A DNA stretch of 64,000 bases from Euleptes europaea (Eukaryota; Chordata; Lepidosauria; Squamata; Sphaerodactylidae), in contig NC_079323.1 in the NCBI RefSeq assembly GCF_029931775.1, forward strand, positions 655,001 through 719,000. Direction: 5' to 3'. This document shows positions 10,196 to 20,141 of the stretch, piece by piece. The notes under the pieces are model-generated. The model was not told the origin of the DNA, ran no database searches, and was given only the letters and a program-made list of their open reading frames with translations. Position numbers and translations under genes: made by a program. How positions within the stretch are numbered: the first letter of the stretch is position 1; every line of letters begins with the position of its first letter.

Positions 10196-11152
10196 ATGTC
10201 CTCCTTCGTGGGATCCCCCAGAAACCAGAGCGTCGCCTCTCCAAGGTTCCTCCTCACAGGCATCCCAGGATGGGAGTCCAGAGGAGCTTGGCTCTCCATC
10301 CCATTCTGCCTTTTGTATGCCGTCGCCCTGGTGGGAAACAGCGCTGTCATCCTTGTGGTCGTGAAGGACCAGAGCCTGCACAAGCCCATGTACCTTTTCC
10401 TCTCCATGCTGGCAGTCAGTGAGCTGGGGGTGTCCCTCTCCACCCTTCCGACAGTGCTGAGTGTCTTCCTCTTCTCTGCCAGGGAAATAGGGATGGACTC
10501 CTGCTTCACCCAGATGTTCTTCATCCACTGCTTCTCCATCATGGACTCAGGAGTCCTGTGGGCCATGGCCCTTGACCGCTTCATAGCCATCTACAACCCA
10601 CTCCAATATGCCACCATCCTGACCAGCTCTAGGATCGTCATGATTGGCTTAGGGATCGCGGTGAAGAGTGTCACTCTCCTCCTCCCTCTGCCAGTTCTCT
10701 TGAGGCGGCTGCCCTTCTGCAGGCCCAATGTGCTCGCCCACCCCTACTGTTTGCACCCCAATCTCATCCAGCTTCCATGTGCAGACACCAGAGTCAACAG
10801 CCTCTATGGCTTGTTTGTCTTGCTCTGCACTTTTGGGCTTGATTCCTTGTTTATCATCTTGTCCTACACAATGATCGTCAAGACGGTGCTGAGCATTGCC
10901 TCCAAGGAAGGGCGCCTCAAGGCCCTCAACACCTGCGTCTGCCACATCTGTGCCGTTGTGGTCTATTACACCCCAATGATTGGCCTGTCTATGGTGTACA
11001 GGTTCGGCAAACACGCTTCCCCCGTGTTGCACTCCCTCATGGCCAACATCTACCTCCTGGTACCTCCGGTCCTGAATCCGATCATCTATAGCATCAAAAC
11101 CAAGGAGATTTTCAAGGCCTTTGGGAGGGTCTTCTGTCCAAAGAAGTTCTGA
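10196..11152 (+). CDS. olfactory receptor, OR51 family (class I)
   Basis: Intact 318-residue odorant receptor, a close paralogue of the gene at 2371. The two align without gaps along most of their length and are clearly a tandem pair. Visible landmarks are NQS glycosylation (residues 10-12), LTGIPGWES, GN in TM1, [33 protein letters not shown] in TM5, KALNTCVCH and PVLNPIIYS. As in the paralogue, tyrosine replaces the common cysteine after DRF.AI. ATG 10196 is chosen because a probable acceptor (TTTTTATTCACACAG) ends at 10179 and the bases after it (GTGC.GAATGGG) are shared with the other gene. Ligand unknown. Confidence 0.95.
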   Translation: MSSFVGSPRNQSVASPRFLLTGIPGWESRGAWLSIPFCLLYAVALVGNSAVILVVVKDQSLHKPMYLFLSMLAVSELGVSLSTLPTVLSVFLFSAREIGMDSCFTQMFFIHCFSIMDSGVLWAMALDRFIAIYNPLQYATILTSSRIVMIGLGIAVKSVTLLLPLPVLLRRLPFCRPNVLAHPYCLHPNLIQLPCADTRVNSLYGLFVLLCTFGLDSLFIILSYTMIVKTVLSIASKEGRLKALNTCVCHICAVVVYYTPMIGLSMVYRFGKHASPVLHSLMANIYLLVPPVLNPIIYSIKTKEIFKAFGRVFCPKKF

Positions 11153-11829
11153 CATGGAATGAGAGTGAGCTGAAGGAGCTCAAAATCCCTTCTCCCACCC
11201 CCCCTCCAAGCAATGGCTGTGAGCTATTGGGCATGTAGACATGATAAATTACATCCGTGGGATGAATTAATCCACATGCTATGGGCAGGGCAGGGATGCT
11301 TTGCCACCAGAAAGCCACCCGGGCAGGCTCCTTCATACCCCTCTGGCAACCGCAACATACAACTCAAGTTATGAAGCAAACACGTGGGTTGTTAGAGTTT
11401 AGAGAAGATGAACAACTGTGCATCATATTTAGAAGAAACAAACCAAATTCTAATTCTTGTATCTGGATGGAGATAAGAAATGTCCTCCTCTGCTAACCAG
11501 GTCAGCAAAATGTTGTTGTGAGAATATTGTTAGCACTTTTTCTCATGGCTGGGGACTGCGGACCATAAACTGAAGAGAAGGAAGATTGTCCCTCTGGCCC
11601 CCACTAGGGATGCTTGAACACTTCCCAGCTCAGCAAACATCTCTTAAGCCAGAGGGGTTCAGGCAGCCAATTCATCAGCAGGCCTTTTGACTGTTCACGG
11701 CCTGTTCATGTGTGACAGGCTGCTTGCCACCCTCAGGAGCTTCTGACCTCCTAGGTTGCTCTGTAGCCAGTGAAGATTTTTTTTTTTTGGTGGTGGGGGG
11801 GAAGGGGATTCAGCTGATAGGCTGATTAG
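11153..11829. other. 3' flank of OR51 gene, nothing recognised
   Basis: No repeat family or conserved frame was recognised between the OR51 stop and the copia insertion. A short T/G-rich run lies near 11778. Confidence 0.5.
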
Positions 11830-11834
11830 GTTAG

Positions 11835-12299
11835 TGATGGGAATTTTACCCTTAATAGAGGAAATGGATCGTTGAATATTAATGGAATCACCGGCAGAAG
11901 CTAATTAAGGTTGCACGCACACAAAGAAAGACACGCAGTCATTTCTCTTAGTAAAAAATCACCTTTACTTACTAACTTCAGGAAAGGGTAACTTGGATGT
12001 AAAATAATAAATCTCTTTCTACATTCTAAGTTTCCTATCACATCCCAGAGTGGGAGTTCTATAGTTTACATCTTCACATGGTCAGATCTAAAGTCTAATT
12101 CTAATGGCGGAGGCTTCTTCTAGGTAAGACAAAGAAGAAGCTCCTGGTATGCAAATACCTTTACAACTGTCCTGTTTAGCCAATGGCTATTTGACACATA
12201 CTGTAGGTCACATCACCTTTGATCTGGTCAGCTTGGTTACAAACAGTTTAACCCTTGAGTGACTGAAATACAATGAAACTCGCTATTCAAAACCCAACA
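11835..12299 (-). repeat. copia LTR (3' LTR of the element)
   Basis: 465 bp, beginning TGATGGGAATTTTACCC and ending CAAAACCCAACA on the plus strand. It matches 16679-17143 along its whole length by eye. Confidence 0.95.
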
Positions 12300-12325
12300 A
12301 ACCCCTTTTCGAGTTTACATAGTAT

Positions 12326-15300
12326 TCAGGCATACAAACATAAAGCATCACGCAAATATTCAAATTGTTGCTTGTGTAGTGGCTTTGTCAAAATGTCCGC
12401 CACCATCTCTTTGCTCTCACAGTACTTCACTTTCAAAAGTCCTCTTTGTTGCTTGTCTCTCACGGAGGCAGTCTTGTATTGAAGAAATCTTCTTCCTTTC
12501 CTGGCGCTTTCGCTGCTCAGTATTGCTATGCAAGCTTGATTGTCCTCAAACATTGTTACAGGTGTCAGTCCATCTATTCCGAAGTCACGTAGTAGTTCAA
12601 GTATTTCCTCTAGTTCCGCACACGCGCTGCTGGCTGCTTCACATTCAGCATCTGTTGAAGAGGTTACAACATTTTGCTGTTTCTGGCTTGTCCAGGAGAT
12701 TAGGTTTCCTTCAAAGAAGAATAAATATCCACTTGTGGATTTGCAGTCTGTTCTGTCTCCACCTAAATTAGCGTCCATGTATCCTACGAGTCTTGGTTCA
12801 TCGCTTGGAGTTATCTTCAGTTTCAAGTCGATTGTTTTCTTTAGGTATTTTGTCAGGTGTTTTATCGCGTTCCAATCGTGTTCTGTAGGTGCGTTGGTCT
12901 TTCTGCTCAGAATTCCAACTGCAACAGCTATATCTGGTCTACTAACATTACTCAGGTATAGTAGTTTTCCAATTGCTTCTCTGTATTTGTGATTGTCCTT
13001 CAATGGTTCACTTCCTTCCAGACTCATATATGATGGGTCAAGTGGAATATTTTTGGTTTTGCACTCCATCATATCCATAAATTGTAGGAATTTCAGTATT
13101 TTGCTCCTTTGGCTGATTGAGAATCCATTATCTTGATCTCTTTCAATTTCCATTCCAACATAATTTTTCACTTCTCCAAGTAGTTTGACTTCTACTGATT
13201 GGTTCAGTTTGTCTGCTATTTGCTTAGCAGCTGTTTCTGTATCACAACAGATTAGAATGTCGTCTACAAAAATTAAAATATATTGCCATCGATCATCCAC
13301 TTTCCTGCTGAATAAACATTTCTCTATGTTTCCTTGTTTGAAGCCTTGAGCTTCCAGTAAGGTTGTAAGTTTGTGGTTCCATGCTCTTGCAGATTGTTTA
13401 AGTCCATATAAAGTCTTTTCAAGTTTACAAACTTTATTCTCCGTATTACTGTCCATTAGTCCAGGAGGTATTTCCATGTATATCTCCTCTGTTAATTCTC
13501 CATTTAGAAATGCTGTCTTGACATCCAGTTGTAAGACAATTTTGTTCTTAGATGCAGCTATACTCAGCAAAGTCTTTATAGCTGTTTGTCCACTAACAGG
13601 TGCATACGTTTCTGTGTAGTCAGTCCCATATTTCTGGGTAAATCCTTTTGCGACTAATCTTGCTTTGTACTTGTTGATCTTTCCATCAGCATTTTCCTTC
13701 AGTTTGAAAACCCATTTACATCCCACTGCCTTCTTTCCAGGTGGGAGTGTGGTTAATTTCCAAGTTTTATTTTTCTTCAGCGATTCTAGTTCATCTCGAA
13801 TTGCGTCAAGCCATTTGGTCCGCTCACCATCGGGAAGCTTTTCCAGCTCTTCCCAACTTGAGGGCTCCATCTGACCTTTCACTTCCGCATAGAGATTCAG
13901 TTTAGGCGCTGGTATTCCTTTTGTAGTCCTTGTGGATCTTCTTAGGATTGGAGAGGGTGAGGTGGTTCCATCAGCACCGGGGTCATCCCCTTTTGTTCCT
14001 GCAGTCTCTGGGTTGTCTGCAGAATCAGGTGGTATGATTTCCCATGCTGTAAACGGAATCCCCTTTTCTTCCTCTTCACTGTCCTCTGGATTAGATGAGT
14101 AGCTGGTTTGCTTTCCATTCATGACATCTCTCTCATCTATGTACACTGCATTCAATGCTTGAACTTTGAATGTCTTTGGATTCATTACACGGTATCCTTT
14201 TGGGAGGTATCCTACTAAGATTCCAAGTTCTGTTGTAGGACTTAGCTTTCCCCTTTTCTCTTTCGGGATGTAAGTATATACATGACTTCCAAAAGCTTTC
14301 AAATGTCTTAGACTAGGCTTTCTGCCATTCCATCTTTCATATGGAGTCATGTTAATGGTACTAGAAATTGACCTATTGTAGAGATAGGCTGCTGTACTAA
14401 CACATTCTCCCCAGCAGGGGTCAGGCAATCCTGCCTGCAACAACATACATCTCGCACTTTGCATCAGAGTTCTATTAAATCTCTCTGAGAGTCCATTGTG
14501 CCGTGGGCTATATGCAACACTGGTCACATGTTCAATTCCTTCAGATTCAACAAATTCCTTCATTTGACTATTAACGTACTCAGTTCCTAGATCTGTGAAT
14601 AACACTTGAATTCCTTTATTAAATTTGTTCTTCACCATGGCAGCATACATCTTAAACTTATCAACTACTTCAGTCTTTGATTTCAATAAGTAGACATATG
14701 CATATCTTGAATAACTGTCTATAAAATGCAGAACATATTTAGATCCTCCAGCAGAATCTTTGATTGGCCCAATAAGATCAGAGTGAACTTCATCAAGAAT
14801 TTCTGCCTTAACATCTGTGCCTCTCTGCACGTGCTTTGGGGCAGTTCCTTTCCCTCTAATGCAAACGCTGCATCGCTCCTGGCTGGCAAAGCATTCTTTT
14901 ACTGCTATATCACAATCATTCAGCAGTTGCTTCACAGATTTGAAATTTCTATGCCCTAATTTCACATGATATCCATAAACACAGTCCTTATGATTACATT
15001 CCTTAGTTTTCATCTCATTTGATTTTCCATTATATGCAGCTAAATGCTCCGTTTCTGAATCGCAGGCCTCATCCTGCGCTTCCTGCAATGCCTCATCATT
15101 GCAATCTGAATCAGAAGTGTCTATTTCATCTGCTATGTTAACCAAACAGTAATGAGATCCTTCTGCTTTAGTTGGATAAATCCGTCCTTTAGGGTCAATT
15201 AACCAACATCCATCTTTCTCCATAGTCACTTTAAAATCTGCATTATTCAGTTTCCTTACAGACATCAAACATTCTTTGGCATTAGGCACATGATAAACAT

Positions 15301-16453
15301 CAGTCAAATTCAGTTGCATTACATTTCCACATAGGCTCTCTATATACACAGTCACAGATCCCTTTTCCTTGCAAGTGATTGACTCTCCATTGGCAACTGT
15401 AAGTTTCTCATTGCATGCTTCCATATGGTTAAAACATTCCCTGTTAGACCATAAGTGGCAATCCGCTCCTGAATCAAGAATAATGTCTCTAACATGCTTG
15501 GATTCAGTTTTAGACTTTAAATCAATACAAGAAGTCTTCTTAACCATAAGCGTGGTCATCTCATTTGGCCTTTTACTTGTACTCTGGTTCCCTCTTGTGG
15601 CTGGTTGGCGCGATTGCTGCCTTTCCGGCCTTTGTTTGGATTTCGCGGGCTTTTGGTGAGAAGAAGAAGAGGGGGAGGGGGATGAGGGGCCCCCCTTCGC
15701 CATGTTTTCTCGGCATTGAAAACTCTTGTGACCAATTTTCCCACACGTAAAGCATTTAAAAATCTTTCTTTCATGCACATTCATCACTGAGATCCCACTT
15801 GATACTTCATTTAAACGTTTCTGATCATTTTCAAACTCTTTCAGTGCACACACAAGATCATTAAGGTTCAGGTCCTTTCTCCCTAGCAAGTTTCTCCGTT
15901 CAGACTGAAATTTGGGATGAAGACTTGCTAGGAAAATTGTTATAAAGTCTCTTTCTGACACTGTTTCGCCTGCAATACGAATTTCAGCGGCCAGGGTCTG
16001 TAATTGTCTTAGATGCTCAGTCAGAGAAATATTTTCTGGCATCCTGCTTGAGAATAAGTTTCCTTTCATTGCCATGAGCTGATTTGAGGAAGTTACAGAA
16101 TACTTTGCAGATAGCTCTTTCATTATATCTTTGGCCGTTTCATTATTTAACAGAATATCAGATTCACTTTGGCTTAATGCTCCCATTAAGAGGCAGACTG
16201 CTTGTGCATTTGCCCTCTTAAAATCAGGGTACTCTGGGTCATCTCTTCCTGGCTTTTCTTTATCTAAGACCCATTCAATATCCATAGCTTCAAAGGCAAA
16301 CATTACATTTCTCTTCCATAAAGCAAATGGTGTTTTTGCTATGGGAGGTATAGTCACAGTTTGGGGGCCTTTTGCACTCACGACTCGTGGAGTTGCGTTG
16401 GGAGTGGCTGGAGTTCCCGTGCTCGTTGTAGCTCTGTCGTCTGGGTTCGACAT
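12326..16453 (-). CDS. copia gag-pol polyprotein (retrotransposon)
   Basis: One frame of 1375 residues. In order it shows a gag region, a CCHC zinc knuckle (CFTCGKIGHKSFQC, about residues 234-247), an aspartic protease site (DSGA, about 327), a GAG-pre-integrase HHCC region (HVKLGHRNFKS), an integrase core, a reverse transcriptase with FVDD, and a copia RNase H. Having integrase ahead of RT is diagnostic of Ty1/copia rather than gypsy or retroviruses. There is no envelope gene. It belongs to the mobile element and is not a host gene. Confidence 0.95.
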   Translation of the reverse strand: MSNPDDRATTSTGTPATPNATPRVVSAKGPQTVTIPPIAKTPFALWKRNVMFAFEAMDIEWVLDKEKPGRDDPEYPDFKRANAQAVCLLMGALSQSESDILLNNETAKDIMKELSAKYSVTSSNQLMAMKGNLFSSRMPENISLTEHLRQLQTLAAEIRIAGETVSERDFITIFLASLHPKFQSERRNLLGRKDLNLNDLVCALKEFENDQKRLNEVSSGISVMNVHERKIFKCFTCGKIGHKSFQCRENMAKGGPSSPSPSSSSHQKPAKSKQRPERQQSRQPATRGNQSTSKRPNEMTTLMVKKTSCIDLKSKTESKHVRDIILDSGADCHLWSNRECFNHMEACNEKLTVANGESITCKEKGSVTVYIESLCGNVMQLNLTDVYHVPNAKECLMSVRKLNNADFKVTMEKDGCWLIDPKGRIYPTKAEGSHYCLVNIADEIDTSDSDCNDEALQEAQDEACDSETEHLAAYNGKSNEMKTKECNHKDCVYGYHVKLGHRNFKSVKQLLNDCDIAVKECFASQERCSVCIRGKGTAPKHVQRGTDVKAEILDEVHSDLIGPIKDSAGGSKYVLHFIDSYSRYAYVYLLKSKTEVVDKFKMYAAMVKNKFNKGIQVLFTDLGTEYVNSQMKEFVESEGIEHVTSVAYSPRHNGLSERFNRTLMQSARCMLLQAGLPDPCWGECVSTAAYLYNRSISSTINMTPYERWNGRKPSLRHLKAFGSHVYTYIPKEKRGKLSPTTELGILVGYLPKGYRVMNPKTFKVQALNAVYIDERDVMNGKQTSYSSNPEDSEEEEKGIPFTAWEIIPPDSADNPETAGTKGDDPGADGTTSPSPILRRSTRTTKGIPAPKLNLYAEVKGQMEPSSWEELEKLPDGERTKWLDAIRDELESLKKNKTWKLTTLPPGKKAVGCKWVFKLKENADGKINKYKARLVAKGFTQKYGTDYTETYAPVSGQTAIKTLLSIAASKNKIVLQLDVKTAFLNGELTEEIYMEIPPGLMDSNTENKVCKLEKTLYGLKQSARAWNHKLTTLLEAQGFKQGNIEKCLFSRKVDDRWQYILIFVDDILICCDTETAAKQIADKLNQSVEVKLLGEVKNYVGMEIERDQDNGFSISQRSKILKFLQFMDMMECKTKNIPLDPSYMSLEGSEPLKDNHKYREAIGKLLYLSNVSRPDIAVAVGILSRKTNAPTEHDWNAIKHLTKYLKKTIDLKLKITPSDEPRLVGYMDANLGGDRTDCKSTSGYLFFFEGNLISWTSQKQQNVVTSSTDAECEAASSACAELEEILELLRDFGIDGLTPVTMFEDNQACIAILSSESARKGRRFLQYKTASVRDKQQRGLLKVKYCESKEMVADILTKPLHKQQFEYLRDALCLYA

Positions 16454-16656
16454 CCTCGCAGCTTTCCTCCTCTCAGATTACAGCACGCTGGGTCTGAGTT
16501 CCTCAGGTCTCACACGAATAAACCGCTGAGCTTTTGCAGAGAAAAAGATCCCTTCTGGCGTTTTGTAATCCGTTTGGCTTCCCTGGAAAAATCCTAACTT
16601 AAGCTGTGCGTGTTTTGGCTTCTCCAAAATCCATTAATAATTCATATTAATATTCC

Positions 16657-16675
16657 AAACCATCCTCTGCTACCA
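16657..16675 (-). other. primer-binding site, initiator tRNA-Met
   Basis: The plus strand reads AAACCATCCTCTGCTACCA, the 3' end of vertebrate initiator tRNA-Met including CCA. It lies 3 bp inside the LTR edge, where a copia primer-binding site is expected. Confidence 0.9.
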
Positions 16676-16678
16676 ATT

Positions 16679-17143
16679 TGATGGGAATTTTACCCTTAAT
16701 AGAGGAAATGGATCGTTGAATATTAATGGAATCACCGGCAGAAGCTAATTAAGGTTGCACGCACACAAAGAAAGACACGCAGTCATTTCTCTTAGTAAAA
16801 AATCACCTTTACTTACTAACTTCAGGAAAGGGTAACTTGGATGTAAAATAATAAATCTCTTTCTACATTCTAAGTTTCCTATCACATCCCAGAGTGGGAG
16901 TTCTATAGTTTACATCTTCACATGGTCAGATCTAAAGTCTAATTCTAATGGCGGAGGCTTCTTCTAGGTAAGACAAAGAAGAAGCTCCTGGTATGCAAAT
17001 ACCTTTACAACTGTCCTGTTTAGCCAATGGCTATTTGACACATACTGTAGGTCACATCACCTTTGATCTGGTCAGCTTGGTTACAAACAGTTTAACCCTT
17101 GAGTGACTGAAATACAATGAAACTCGCTATTCAAAACCCAACA
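16679..17143 (-). repeat. copia LTR (5' LTR of the element)
   Basis: 465 bp, followed by the target duplication GTTAG at 17144-17148. See the whole element. Confidence 0.95.
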
Positions 17144-17200
17144 GTTAGAAGTCAGGTTCTTCTGATCTTCCATCCTGGAATCTTTGCTTCAATGCATTTA

Positions 17201-17496
17201 GGCCATGTATGCATAGCTGTTTCCTCACGGTCTCCCTGCTACTTCGGGGCTTTGATTATGCTTGCATTTTCCAACCGTCAGAGGTCACCTCGCTCTCCCT
17301 GTGCGTTCCCTTGCATTTGGCCTGCACTTTATGGATTTGTATTTAGCCAGCATCCAGAAAATGCGGGGGAAATGTGTGGAAACGTGCGGGAAAAGCGAGG
17401 CGACCTCTGACAGTCGGGAAATGCAAGTATAATCAAAGCAAAGCTCTGAAGTAATCAGTGGGGTGACCGTGAGGAAACAGCCGTGCATAAATGGCC
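17201..17496. mobile_element. Harbinger-type MITE (foldback)
   Basis: 296 bp flanked by TTA on both sides (17198-17200, 17497-17499). The ends are GGCCATGTATGCATAGCTGT and its near complement …CAGCCGTGCATAAATGGCC. The two arms are complementary for over 100 bp. GG…CC ends with a 3-bp TTA/TAA duplication fit PIF/Harbinger. A sister copy lies at 37791. Bases 17500-17859 show nothing else. Confidence 0.75.
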
Positions 17497-17859
17497 TTAG
17501 TGTGTGTGTGTGTGGGGGTGAGGGGTGGAGGGGTGATCAGAAGCTCAGTTGATTTCCCTTCTCTACTCTTCAACCCAAGTTGTCATCTTGGGCTTCAGAG
17601 AAAAGGAGAGAAACAAGATGTTTCTCCTCTCCCTTTTGCATGGCTCTGAGCAGCATAGCTTCTGCCCCTGCCCAGTGGATGATCCTGGAGCTGGGGATAT
17701 GGCTCACGCCTACCTGCTCACGGATGCACTTGCCCAGTTCAGAAGGCAGCTACTGCAAGAGAGACACTTGAAGCGTTTGCAGACACCTGGCAAGAAGGGG
17801 CTCATGAGACGGTGCCCTTGCTCTGGATGCAGCTGCTGCTGGAAAGACCTGCCATCTTT

Positions 17860-18078
17860 AGGGGAGGAGCCGTGGCTCAGTGGCAGAGCATCCACTTGAC
17901 ACGCAGAAGGTCCCGGGTTCAATCCCTGGCATCTCCAGTTTAAAAGGACCAGGCAGAAGGTAATGGGAAACACCTCGGCCTGAGACCCCGCAGAACTGCT
18001 CCTAGTCTGAGCAGATAATCACGACCTGGATGGACCGATGTTCTCATTCCGTATGAGGCAGCTTCACGTGTTCTGAGT
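17860..18078 (+). repeat. tRNA-Ala-type SINE
   Basis: Starts GGGGAGGAGCCGTGGCTCAG, keeps a B-box-like GGTTCAATCCC, and ends GCAGCTTCACGTGTTC. About 220 bp. Confidence 0.8.
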
Positions 18079-18236
18079 CCCTTGGGATGCCTGCAGGCCC
18101 CACTCCTTGCTCAGCCGGCATCATGGTGAATAAACAGAGCTGACAAAAGCATCCTTGCTGTTTCCTCATCTCTTCACACAAGGGATCTGACCCATCTGGG
18201 CCTGCTCTGTTAGTAGGGTTGCCAGGTCTGGGCTGG

Positions 18237-18352
18237 AACAGCTAGATTTGAGTCCCGCAGTGCTTTAGAGGGCAACAAGGTTTTGTGGGGGTGGGGGTGG
18301 GGTATGAGCTTTTGAGTGTGAAAGTTCCCTTCGTCAGATACTCCAGACAATC
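18237..18352. repeat. unclassified interspersed repeat
   Basis: Reads …TTTGAGTCCCGCAGTGC…, then GAGCTTTTGAGTGTGAAAGT and CCCTTCGTCAGATACTCC. A related stretch lies at 41965-42040. The family was not identified. Confidence 0.4.
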
Positions 18353-18356
18353 TGGT

Positions 18357-18478
18357 CGGAGAAAACTGTGACTGGCCCGAGGTCACCCAGCAGGCTTCAT
18401 GTGGAGGAGTGGGGAAACCAACCCAGTTCACCAGATTAGAGTCTGCCACTCCTAACCACTACGTCACGCTTGCTCTCT
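18357..18478 (-). repeat. tRNA-derived SINE, 5' part
   Basis: Head and middle of the GAA-tailed SINE family (GAGGTCACCCAGCAGGCTTC, then CCACTACGTCACGCTTGCTC). The tail is missing. Confidence 0.65.
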
Positions 18479-18499
18479 GAGCAAAGTTCCTCCCTCTAA

Positions 18500-18610
18500 A
18501 GGCACAAGATCAGCAGCTGCCTGTCCCCACACATTCTCGGTGGTGGCCCCCACCTTGTGGAACGGCCTGCCCGAGGAGGACAGGATGGCACCCACAGCCA
18601 CAACTTTCCA
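18500..18610 (+). repeat. L2-like LINE fragment
   Basis: CCCCACCTTGTGGAACGGCC corresponds to the conserved LWN.LP motif near the end of L2-type pol. Related pieces occur at 34860 and 48400. Confidence 0.45.
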
Positions 18611-18692
18611 CAAAATGTGCAGAACAGAAATGTTCAGAAGGTCATTTTTGTAGTGGGGTCAGAACTGTGTTCAGATGGAACCATCTAGAACA

Positions 18693-18896
18693 GGGTTGCC
18701 AGCTCTGGGTTGAGAAATTCCTGGAGATTTGGGGGTGGAGCCTAGGAACAGCAGAGTTTTGGGAGGGGAGTGACCTCCGCAGGGTATGACATAGAGTCCA
18801 AAGCAGCCATTTTTTCCAGGGGAATGATCTCTAAAGTCTGGCCATCAGTTGTCCTCTGGGAGATCTCCAGGCTCCAACTAGAGGTTGGCAACCCTA
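18693..18896. mobile_element. TAGGGTTGCC-type MITE
   Basis: Bounded by AGGGTTGCCAGCTCTGGG and GAGGTTGGCAACCCTAG, about 204 bp, of the older GGGTGGAGCC subfamily. Confidence 0.7.
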
Positions 18897-19099
18897 GTCC
18901 ACCATGACACTTGCCTTTGGGAGCAGGTCTGTAGCCCACTGCAATGATTATTTTTGTTACAATCTATTATTGTCCCAGGTGTATCAGTTGGCTTTGACTG
19001 CATCATCTTATGCTTTGTGGCTCCACACACTCCTTTGCTCACACAATACCTTGCCTTTGCCTGTTCTCATGGTTGCTCATGTTGTCTTTCAATTTTTGC

Positions 19100-19232
19100 A
19101 CTCCTAGTCCTATTGCATTGTTCATTTGTTGTCTTAGGTTGTATGGTTTTTCTCTTTCTTCACCCTGTAATCTGCCTTGAATTTCAGTGAGAAAGGCAGG
19201 CTATAAAATAAGCTAAATAAATCAATCAATCC
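19100..19232 (+). repeat. L2-like LINE 3' end
   Basis: Ends TCAGTGAGAAAGGCAGGCTA and AAATAAGCTAAATAAATCAA, the signature tail of L2/CR1-group elements. Bases 19233-19550 show nothing recognisable. Confidence 0.5.
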
Positions 19233-19550
19233 CATTAGCTCCGCTAGGCACCTGTTCAGGACTTCCACAACCGTTCCTGTAGACATTAAACAGCACGGGG
19301 GACAAGACGGTTCCTCGTGGGAACCCTCAGCATAAACGCCACGGGGCCAAGCAGCAGCCCTCTTGCACCACCTTGTGGAAATGGCCAGTCAAGTAAGCGT
19401 GGAACCTCAAAAGGCATAGTGGACCCAACCCAACCATTCTCTCCAGGAAGACACTATGGAAAACGTTATTGGAAAATGCCAGCATCCAGGAGACTCAACA
19501 GGGATGTGCTACATTGGTCATTCTCCTGATCAGGGTCATCACTCATGGTG

Positions 19551-19763
19551 ACCAAGGCTGTGGCTCAGTGGTAGAGCATCTGCTTGGCATGCAGAAGGTC
19601 CCATGTTCAACCCCCGGCATCTCCAGTTAAAGGGACTAGGCAAGGTGATGTGAAAGACCTCCGCCTGAGACCCTGGAGAGCCGCTGCTGGTCTGTGTAGA
19701 CAATACTGACTTTGATGGACCAGTATAAGGCAGCTTTATGTGTTCATGTGTTCATGTGTTTGA
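19551..19763 (+). repeat. tRNA-Ala-type SINE
   Basis: Clear copy with the A-box-like TGGCTCAGTGGTAGAGC, the body, and a tail ending TATGTGTTCATGTGTTCATG. Bases 19764-20141 have no recognisable feature. Confidence 0.8.
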
Positions 19764-20141
19764 GTTGAAGTGGGTCTAGAAGGATGATTCATCTCCTCCA
19801 AGACTGCCTGAAGCTGTGTAGCCATCATCCACTGAGGCACGTTGCACTAAAAGGGAATTGTGTCCACTGGGTCGTAGTCATTTAAGTCTTTGGGATCTAA
19901 GGACACCTTCCCCAGGAGGGGTCTTACGGCCACTTCTGTCAAAGTGGTCAACAATACACTCTTCTTCAGGAGGCATTTATAATCTCCTGGGCACACTTGG
20001 CCAGCCCAATCTGGCTCAATACAATTACCCATGAATGGCAAGGGTCAAGCATAGATGTGGTGGGCCACACACTTCTAAAAGGGTGGTCCCTTTCCTCTGG
20101 CCCCATCCCCTAAAAGTAATCTATGCAACTAGGATGAGACT

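Larger units (their letters stand above)
11835..17143 (-). mobile_element. Ty1/copia LTR retrotransposon, looks whole
   Basis: A 5309-bp element on the minus strand. Two 465-bp LTRs (11835-12299 and 16679-17143, TG…CA ends) look identical by eye, and a 5-bp duplication GTTAG flanks it (11830-11834, 17144-17148). The bases beside the upstream LTR match the 3' end of vertebrate initiator tRNA-Met, giving a primer-binding site. A purine tract lies beside the other LTR. The single gag-pol frame has the copia order protease-integrase-RT-RNase H. It appears intact, with no visible break, and very young. Confidence 0.95.

Noticed and set aside
17860-19763. tRNA-Ala genes at the GTGGCTCAGTGGTAGAGC motifs
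   Set aside because: The A- and B-box words are followed by a constant non-tRNA body and tail in every copy. They are SINE heads without a proper acceptor stem.
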